From assembly GCA_963830485.1 (NCBI GenBank), contig CAWHNE010000003.1:1-64000 (forward strand): a stretch of 64,000 nucleotides of DNA, read 5' to 3'. Positions within the stretch are counted from its first letter, which is position 1, and every line of letters begins with the position of its first letter. The notes under the pieces were generated by a model. The model ran no database searches, was not told the origin of the DNA, and was given only the letters and a program-made list of their open reading frames with translations. Made by a program: the position numbers and the translations under genes. Of the stretch, positions 57,402 to 64,000 are shown piece after piece. This DNA is from CAIWHR01 sp963830485 (GTDB taxonomy: Bacteria > Pseudomonadota > Gammaproteobacteria > Burkholderiales > Casimicrobiaceae).

Positions 57402-58646
57402 TCATACCGTGAACCCGCGGAGCAATCGTCGATTCTCGTAGTCGACGCGCAGCAGGATCGCGACCGCGACGCAGTTCGCGACGATGCCCGGAGCCGCCGA
57501 ACGACAGCAGCGGCAGCGTGAGGCCCTTGGTCGGCAGCACGCCCATGTTGACGCCGATGTTGATGATCGCCTGCACGCCGAACCAGATGCCGATGCCCTG
57601 CGCCGTCAGCGCAGCGAACGGCCGCGCGAGCCGCGCCGCCTGGCGGCTGATCGCGTAGGCGCGATAGAGGAGCCACACGAACAGGCCGAGGATCGCGGCG
57701 ACGCCCGCGAAGCCCAGCTCCTCGGCGATCACGGCGAGCAGGAAGTCGGTGTGCGCTTCGGGCAGGTAGAGGAGCTTCTCGACGCTCGCGCCCAGGCCGA
57801 CGCCGAACCACTCGCCGCGACCGAACGCGATCAGCGAATGCGAGAGCTGGTAGCCCTTGCCGAACGGGTCCGACCACGGATCGAGGAAGGCGGCGAGCCG
57901 CTGCAGCCGGTACGGCGCCGCGACCAGGATCGCGGCGAGCCCGATCGGCAGGAGCAGCACGAGGCAGAGGAAGAGCCGCCAGTCGAGCCCGCCCAGGAAC
58001 AGGATGCCGAACGCGATCGCGACGATGACGACGAACGCGCCGAAGTCCGGCTCGAGCAGCAGCAGCGCCGAGGTCGCCACCATGACGGCGAACAGCGGCA
58101 GGAACCCGCGCAGCAGCGTCTGCCGCAACGGCTGCTGCGCGTGCAGGAACGCGGCCTTGCGCACCGCGTAGCTCGCCGCGTAGAGCACGACGGCGAGCTT
58201 CATGAGCTCGGAGGGCTGCAGGTTGACGACGACGAGCGACAGCCAGCGCCGGCTGCCGTTGACGGAGCGGCCGATGCCGGGGACGAGCACGAGCACGAGC
58301 AACGCGACCGCGCCCGCGAAGAGCCACGGCGCGAGCGTCTGCCACGCCTTCATCGGCACCTGGAAGGCGACCAGCGCAGCCACGAGGCCAGCGGCGACGA
58401 ACGTCGCGTGGCGCAGCAGGAAATACCACGCGCGGTAGCCGGTGTACGACGACGCCTCGGCCGTCGCGATCGACGCCGAGTACACCATCACGAGCCCCGC
58501 GGCGAGCAGGAGCAGCGTCGCCCACGCGAGCGACGCGTCCCAGGCGAGCATCGCGCGCGGTTCGCGAGGCAGCGCGCGCAGCGTCGCCGCGGCAGCGTGG
58601 CGCGGCGAACGGCCGCAGCATCGCCGTCGACGTGATCGCCTTACGC
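57402..58646 (-). CDS. ftsW: FtsW, septal peptidoglycan polymerase (frameshifted)
   Basis: A SEDS-family glycosyltransferase with about ten membrane helices. Typical segments are LLLLAAGLVMVYSASIA, VVNLQPSELMKLAVVLYAASY, LLLLEPDFGAFVVIVAIAFG, EAHTDFLLAVIAEELGFAG and LPTKGLTLPLLSFGGSG. One extra base at 57487-57489 scrambles the end; without it the tail reads GIVANCVAVAILLRVDYENRRLLRGFTV. The core starts at MLAWDASLAW (58551). The likely true start is the ATG at 58646 overlapping the murD stop, which needs one missing base restored between 58552 and 58646. Confidence 0.92.
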
Positions 58647-60019
58647 ATGCGCACCCTCCGCAGTCCGCGCGCGGACGAGGCGCGCGAAGCGGTCACCGCG
58701 CTCGACGTAGCTCGCGAACTGGTCGAGGCTCGCGCACGCCGGCGAGAGCAGTACGGCGTCACCCGCCCGCACGAGCGCGACCGCGCGCGCGACCGCGGCG
58801 TCCAGCGTCTCGCAGCGCTCGACGGTCGCGCGCGATCCGACGAGCGCGCGCTCCAGCGCCGGCGCGTCGCGGCCGATCAGCAGTACCGCACGGCAATGCG
58901 CGTCGACGGCAGGCGCGCAGCGGCGCGAAGTCCTGGCCCTTGCCGTCGCCGCCCGCGATCAGCACGACCGGGCGCTCGATACCTTCGAGCGCGGCGCTCG
59001 TCGCGGCGACGGTCGTGCCCTTCGAATCGTCGACGTAGGCAACGCCGCCCGCCTCCGCGATTCGCTGCATCCGGTGCGGCAGCCCCTCGAACCGCGCGAG
59101 CGCCGCCAGCGCGTTGCGGTCGATCTTCGCGACGGCGGAAACGAGCGCGAGCGCAGCCAGCGCGTTCTGCGCGTTGTGCCGGCCGACGAGGTTCAGATCC
59201 GCAGCCGGGATGAGCAGCGCGCCGCCGCGCGCGAGCCAGACGCCGCCGGCGTCCGCGCCGCGGTCGACGAGGCCCCACGCTTCCTCGGATTCCGGAACGC
59301 TTGCGCCGAACGTCTGCACGAGGCTGCCTTCGCGCCGCATCGCGAGCGAGCGCGGGTCGTCGCGATTGAGCACCTGGGTGCCGCCGCGCGCGAAGATCCG
59401 CGCCTTCGCCGCCGCGTATTCGTCGATGGTCGCGTAGCGGTCGAGGTGGTTTTCGGTGACGTTGAGCACCGTCGCCGCGACGGGCACGAGCGACGCGGTC
59501 GTCTCCAGCTGGAAGCTCGAGAGCTCGAGCACGAAGACGTCGGGCCCGCGGCCGTCCGCGGGCAGCGCGTCGAGCACGGCGTCGCCGATGTTGCCGGCGA
59601 CGACGACCGCGAGCCCCGCGGCCCGCGCGAGCGCGCCGGTCAGCGCCGTCACGGTCGTCTTGCCGTTCGACCCGGTGATCGCGATGCACCTTCGGGTGCG
59701 GCGGCAGCGCGCGGGCGAAGAGCTCGACGTCGCCGACGAGCTCGGCGCCGCGCGCAACCGCCGCCGCGATGAACGGTTGGTTCTTCGGAACACCCGGGCT
59801 GATCGCGATCAGGTCGGCGCCGGCAACGGTGGCGTCGGCGAACGGACCCGTCATTACGCGGATTTCCGGGTGCGCAGCCTGCAGCCGGTCGGCGAACGGC
59901 GGCGCCGGCCGCGTGTCGGCGACGCGCACCGCGGCGCCGCGCATGGCGAGATGACGCGCAAGCGAGAACCCGGTGAGCCCGAGGCCCAGCACGACTGCGT
60001 TGCGTCCCGTGTAATCCAT
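58641..60019 (-). CDS. murD: UDP-MurNAc-L-alanine--D-glutamate ligase MurD (two frameshifts)
   Basis: MDYTGRNAVVLGLGLTGFSLARHL, then AITGSNGKTTVTALTGAL (ATP loop), TENHLDRYATIDEYAAAK, NLVGRHNAQNALAALAL, LPHRMQRI and YVDDSKGTTVAATSAAL, and a C-terminus LLSPACASLDQF followed by ERGDRF in a third frame. Extra bases near 59686 and 58918 cause the breaks; corrected, it has 458 residues. Its start overlaps the mraY stop by one base and its TAA overlaps the probable ftsW start. Confidence 0.94.
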
Positions 60020-61170
60020 CACCGCAGCTTCAAGCTCGACAGCCCGAACAGCACGAGCAGCATCGTGATGATCCAGAAACGGACCACGACCTGGTTCTCC
60101 TTCCACCCCTTGAGTTCGTAGTGGTGGTGGATCGGCGCCATCCGGAACACGCGGCGACCGGTCAGCTTGAACGACGCGACCTGGATCATCACGGACAGCG
60201 TCTCGACGACGAACACGCCGCCCATGATGAAGAGCACGATCTCCTGGCGGACGATGACGGCCATCGTCCCCAGCGCGGCGCCCAGCGACAGCGCGCCGAC
60301 GTCGCCCATGAACACCTCGGCGGGATAGGCGTTGAACCAGAGGAAGCCCAGTCCCGCGCCCGCGAGCGCGCCGCAGATCACCGCGAGCTCGCCGGCGCCC
60401 GGGATGAGCGGGAATTGCAGGTAGCGCGCGAAGATCGCGTTGCCGCTCACGTAGGCGAAGATGCCGAGCGCGGCGCCGATCATCACCGTCGGCATGATGG
60501 CGAGACCGTCGAGGCCGTCGGTCAGATTGACAGCGTTGCTCGTGCCGACGATCACGAAATAGGTGAGCGCGATGAAGCCCCAGACGCCGAGCGGATAGCT
60601 GACCGTCTTGAAGAACGGCACGATCAGGTCGGCCTTCGGCGACAGGCTCACGTTGAACCCGCTCCGGATCCAGTCGAAGAAGAGCTTCTGCACCTGCACG
60701 TTGTCGGGAGCCGACACCGAGAACGCGAGGTAGGCCGCGGCCAAGATGCCGATCAGCGACTGCCAGAAGAACTTCTGCCGCGCGGAGAGCCCCTTCGGGT
60801 TGCGCCGGACGACCTTGCGCCAGTCGTCGACCCAGCCGATCGCACCGAACGCGATCGTCACGAGCAGCACGACCCAGACGAAGCGGTTTGTGAGATCGCC
60901 CCAGAGCAGCGTCGTCACGGCGATCGAGACCAGGATCAGCGCGCCGCCCATCGTCGGCGTGCCCGCCTTCGGGAGGTGCGTCTGCGGGCCGTCGTCGCGC
61001 ACCGCTTGGCCGATCTTCATCCGCGACAGCCATGCGATCATCCGCGGGCCGACGATGAACGAGATGAAGAGCGCCGTCATGCAGGCGAGCACCGCGCGCA
61101 GCGTCAGGTAGCCGAACACGTTGAACGCGCGGACGTCCTTCGCGAGCAGGTCGGCGAGCCAGAGCAGCAT
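60019..61170 (-). CDS. mraY: Phospho-N-acetylmuramoyl-pentapeptide-transferase MraY
   Basis: A 383-residue membrane enzyme that makes lipid I from undecaprenyl phosphate. Signature segments are AGTPTMGGALILVS, WVDDWRKV, AVNLTDGLDGLAIMP and FRMAPIHHHYELKGW. About ten helices. This gene is intact, unlike its neighbours. ATG 61170 overlaps the murF stop (ATGA). Confidence 0.97.
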   Translation of the reverse strand: MLLWLADLLAKDVRAFNVFGYLTLRAVLACMTALFISFIVGPRMIAWLSRMKIGQAVRDDGPQTHLPKAGTPTMGGALILVSIAVTTLLWGDLTNRFVWVVLLVTIAFGAIGWVDDWRKVVRRNPKGLSARQKFFWQSLIGILAAAYLAFSVSAPDNVQVQKLFFDWIRSGFNVSLSPKADLIVPFFKTVSYPLGVWGFIALTYFVIVGTSNAVNLTDGLDGLAIMPTVMIGAALGIFAYVSGNAIFARYLQFPLIPGAGELAVICGALAGAGLGFLWFNAYPAEVFMGDVGALSLGAALGTMAVIVRQEIVLFIMGGVFVVETLSVMIQVASFKLTGRRVFRMAPIHHHYELKGWKENQVVVRFWIITMLLVLFGLSSLKLR

Positions 61171-62623
61171 CAGTGCGCTCCTTCGCCGTCCGACGGGCCG
61201 CCCCGAGGACGGCGGCCCCCTCGGGGGGAGGCATGCGAAGCATGCTCCGGGGGGGTCCCACCCGCGCCGCCGGCGAGCGCGGCGACCACGCGCTCCATCC
61301 GCATGAAGCGCGAGCCCTTGACGAGCACCGTCACGCCGGAGCCGGCCTCGGCCGCGAGGTGCGCGGCCAGCGCCTCGACCGTCGCGAAATGCGTCGCGCC
61401 GGCGCCGAAGGCCTCGGCCGCCTCCGCGGCGAGCGTGCCCGTCGTGAACAGCCGGTCGATCCCCGCCTCGCGCGCTCGCGCGCCAGCCTCGCGGTGGTAT
61501 GCCGGGCCCTGCGCGCCGACCTCGCCCATGTCGCCCAGCACGAGCCATCGCGGCGAAGGCACGGCGCCGAGGACGTCGATGGCGGCGCGCACGGAATCCG
61601 GATTCGCGTTGTACGTGTCGTTGATGACCGTGGCGCCGCGTTCCGTGCGCAATGTCGCGAGCCGTCCCGGCACCGCGCGGAACGCCTCGAGCCCGCGCGC
61701 CACGGCGGCCAGCGGGACGCCGAGCGCGAGCGCCGCCGGTCGCGGCGGCGAGCGCATTCGCAGCGTTGTGCCGTCCCGGCACGGCGAGCATCGACCGTCA
61801 CGTCGCCCGCCGGCGTCGACAGCACGAGCGGCGAGCCCGGGGCGCCTGCTGTCCAGCGTCCGCGCACGGCGGCTTTCTGCTCGAGGGCGAACTCGATCAC
61901 GCTCACGCCGGGGCGCCCGCGAGCGGCGTCGCGCCAGACCTCGACGTGCGGGTCGTCCGCGTTGATGACCGCGATGCCGCCCGGGGGCAGCGCGCGGATC
62001 AACTCGGCATGCTCGGCCGCGACCTCGCCGACGGTACGCATGAATTCCTGGTGCTCGCGCTGCGCGTTGTTGACGAGCGCGACGGTCGGCTGCGCGATCG
62101 CTGCGAGCTCGGCCGTCTCGCCGCGATGGTTCATCCCGAGCTCGATCACGGCGGCGCGGTGCGCCTCGTTGAGCGCGAGCAGCGTGAGCGGCAGCCCGAT
62201 CGCATTGTTGAGGTTGCCCTCGGTCGCGAGCACGTGGCCGGCGCCGTAGTGCGCGCGCAGGATCGCCGCGAGCATTTCCTTCACCGTCGTCTTGCCGTTG
62301 CTGCCGACGACGACGACGACCGGAATGGCAAAGCGCGCGCGCCAGTGCGCGGCGAGCGCCAGCAGCGCGGCCTGCGTGTCCGGCACTGCGATCAGCGGAC
62401 CGGCGAGCGTTGCCGCGCGATCGGCGGCGACCAGCGCCGCGGCGGCGCCGCGCTGGAACGCGTCGCCGACGAAATCGTGGCCGTCGAACCGCTCGCCGGC
62501 GAGGGCGACGAACAGATCGCCGGGCGCGAGCACGCGCGTGTCGGTGCTGACGCGCGCGAAATGCACGTTGGCGCCGACGGCGCGGCCGGCGACAGCGCGG
62601 GCGGCGGTCGCCGTGTCCATCAT
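61170..62623 (-). CDS. murF: MurF, UDP-MurNAc-tripeptide--D-Ala-D-Ala ligase (two frameshifts)
   Basis: Adds D-Ala-D-Ala to UDP-MurNAc-tripeptide. VSTDTRVLAPGDLFVALAGERFDGHDF, VVVVVGSNGKTTVKEMLAAIL and EGNLNNAIGLPLTLLAL are in frame; PGRHNAANALAAA and AVPGRLATLRTERGATVINDTYNANPDSVRAAI sit in two other frames. Extra bases near 61783 and 61738 explain this; corrected length is 483. The C-terminal ~25 residues (TPPEHASHASPRGGRR...) are translated from a palindromic repeat and are probably not functional. The start ATGATG overlaps the murE stop. Confidence 0.94.
61185..61258. repeat. Palindromic repeat read into the murF 3' end
   Basis: Contains GGGGCCGCC-like words, CCCCCTCGGGGG (61216-61227) and GCATGC-GAA-GCATGC (61231-61245) flanked by GGAG and TCC. 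Related words occur at 57318-57401. The murF frame runs through it to its TGA. Confidence 0.65.
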
Positions 62624-64000
62624 CCGCCGCCCCGGCGGGCAAGCGCGGCCGCCGCCGCCTCCGCGTCCGAGAACGGCGTGCGCACGCCGTTCGCTTCCTG
62701 GTAGTCCTCGTGGCCCTTGCCGGCGACGAGCACGACGTCGCCCGCCTTCGCGCCAGAAATCGGCCGCATTGATCGCCGTCGCGCGATCGAGGTCGACGCT
62801 CCAGCGGCGATTGCCCGAGTCGCGGACGCCGTGGACGATCGCGCTCGCGATCGCCGCCGGGTCCTCGCTGCGCGGATTGTCGGTCGTGACGATCACGCGG
62901 TCGGCGAGCGTCGCGGCGACCCGGCCCATCTCCGGCCGCTTGCCGGCGTCGCGGTCGCCGCCGCAGCCGAACACGCAGACGAGCTCGCGGTCCTCGGCGA
63001 CCGCGGGGCGAAGCGCGTTCAGCACCTTTTCCAGCGCATCCGGCGAGTGCGCGTAGTCGACGATGACGAGCGGAGCGTCGACGCCGCCCAGCCGCTGCAT
63101 CCGCCCCGGCGGCGGCTCCACCTCCGCAAGCGCCGCGAGCGCGTCGGAGAGCGGAATGTCGCTCGCGAGCAGCGCCCCGAGGCAACCCAGCACGTTCGAC
63201 GCGTTGAACGTGCCGACGAGCTTCGTCTGAAGCTCGCCGCGGCCCCACGGCGTCGCGACGGAGAGCGAGATGCCGCGGCCGGTGGCGGCCGTGCCGACGG
63301 TCACGATGCCGGTCGCCGCGACGTCGGCATTCGCGAGCCCGTAGGTCAGCACCTTGCCCCCGCGCGCGCGGGCTCGCCTCGGCGAGGCTCTGTCCGAACG
63401 CGTCGTCGGCGTTGATCACGCGCGCGTGGAGCCCCGGCCACGCGAAGAGCTTCGCCTTCGCCGCGCCGTACGCGGCCATCGTGCCGTGATAGTCGAGGTG
63501 GTCGCGCGTGAGATTCGTGAACACCGCCACGTCGAACGCGATGCCGTTGACGCGGCCCTGGTCGAGCCCGTGCGACGACACTTCCATCGCGACGGCGAGC
63601 GCGCCCGCCTGCTTGAAGCGCGCGAGCATCTCCTGCAGGAGCGCAGCGTCGGGCGTCGTGAGCGTCGCGGGCTCCGCCGCGCCGACCAGGCCGTTGCCGA
63701 GCGTACCGACGAGCGCGGCGCGCTTGCCACAGCGGTCGAGGCACTCCGCGATCCAGCGCGAGCACGACGTCTTGCCGTTGGTGCCGGTGACGCCGACCAC
63801 CCACAGCGCCTGCGACGGGCTGCCATAGATGAAATCGGCGATCGGCCCCAGCTTCGCCTGCAGGCCGTCGATCGGCAACTGCGCCACGTGCCACTCAGGA
63901 TTCCACTGGAAGCCCTGCGGCTCCCACAGCACGGCGCTCGCGCCGCGCGCGAGCGCATCGGCGATAAAGCTGCGGCCGTCGCTCTTCATGCCCGGGAACG
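62620..64000 (-). CDS. murE: UDP-MurNAc-L-Ala-D-Glu--meso-diaminopimelate ligase MurE (5' end cut, two frameshifts)
   Basis: GMKSDGRSFIADALARGASAV, VGVTGTNGKTSCSRWIAECL, MEVSSHGLDQGRVNGI, FTNLTRDHLDYHGTMAAY, KLVGTFNASNVLGCLGAL and VTTDNPRSEDPAAIASAIV are typical of MurE. The DNPRSEDP motif indicates meso-diaminopimelate as substrate. The first ~60 residues lie beyond the window. Extra bases at about 63370-63372 and at 62761 shift the frame; after the second correction the end reads AKAGDVVLVAGKGHEDYQEA. TGA at 62620 overlaps the murF start. Confidence 0.94.

Overview
This is a GC-rich stretch of a betaproteobacterial chromosome. The evidence is gene content and order: rpsP-rimM-trmD-rplS beside ffh and ypjD; pilB-pilC-pilD-coaE-zapD (with yacG further on); rsmI/lpoA/yraN/diaA/dolP; argJ near secA; and a division and cell-wall cluster running murE-murF-mraY-murD-ftsW-murG-murC-murB-ddl-ftsQ-ftsA-ftsZ-lpxC. 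I cannot name the genus. No rRNA, tRNA, CRISPR array or complete insertion sequence was seen.

Layout. 1-9.5 kb is accessory: a thioredoxin-like protein cut by the window edge, a two-CBS protein, a badly frameshifted cyclase/AAA-ATPase/TPR gene, and two related exported proteins on the minus strand. Each exported gene has the same type of promoter and terminator, and a leftover 3' end of the cyclase/TPR gene lies between them, so this is a degenerate tandem duplication. 9.8-12.3 kb has hemN with an FNR/Anr-type box and an exported 2H-phosphoesterase-like protein. 12.3-18.6 kb is the urea ABC transporter urtABCDE, followed upstream by only an N-terminal scrap of ureD. 18.6-23.9 kb is the divergent rsmI | lpoA-yraN-diaA-dolP-hldC locus plus an AEC transporter. 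24.2-29.9 kb has an unusual J-like/RDD/TPR membrane protein, then rplS-trmD-rimM-rpsP and ffh. 30.0-37.9 kb has ypjD, a CorB-type protein, the type IV pilus core genes pilB, pilC and pilD (a sigma-54-like promoter precedes pilB), coaE and zapD. 37.9-43.9 kb has an inserted pair (repeat protein, acyltransferase), yacG, a small membrane protein, a Nudix-ThiE fusion, a 274-bp MITE-like element, a DUF815 ATPase and argJ. 44-64 kb has secA, an M23 peptidase, a DUF721 gene, lpxC and the division/cell-wall cluster up to a murE cut by the window end.

How the genes work together. The right third is one near-continuous minus-strand block with many stop/start overlaps (murE/F, murF/mraY, murG/C, murC/B, murB/ddl). 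It makes the UDP-MurNAc-pentapeptide and lipid-linked precursors (MurE, MurF, MraY, MurD, MurG, MurC, MurB, Ddl), the septal machinery (FtsW, FtsQ, FtsA, FtsZ) and the first committed step of lipid A (LpxC). ZapD and the LpoA-like protein act in the same cell-envelope processes from elsewhere in the window.

Sequence quality. Many conserved genes carry single-base indels that break their frames (urtC, rpsP, Nudix-ThiE, murB, murC, murG, ftsW, murD, murF, murE). Because most of these are essential and otherwise well conserved, I read the breaks as sequence or assembly errors, mostly one extra G/C. They cluster at 54.4-63.4 kb, with an even denser patch at 1.9-3.45 kb, while 43-54 kb is clean. 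Apparent pseudogenes here should be treated cautiously.
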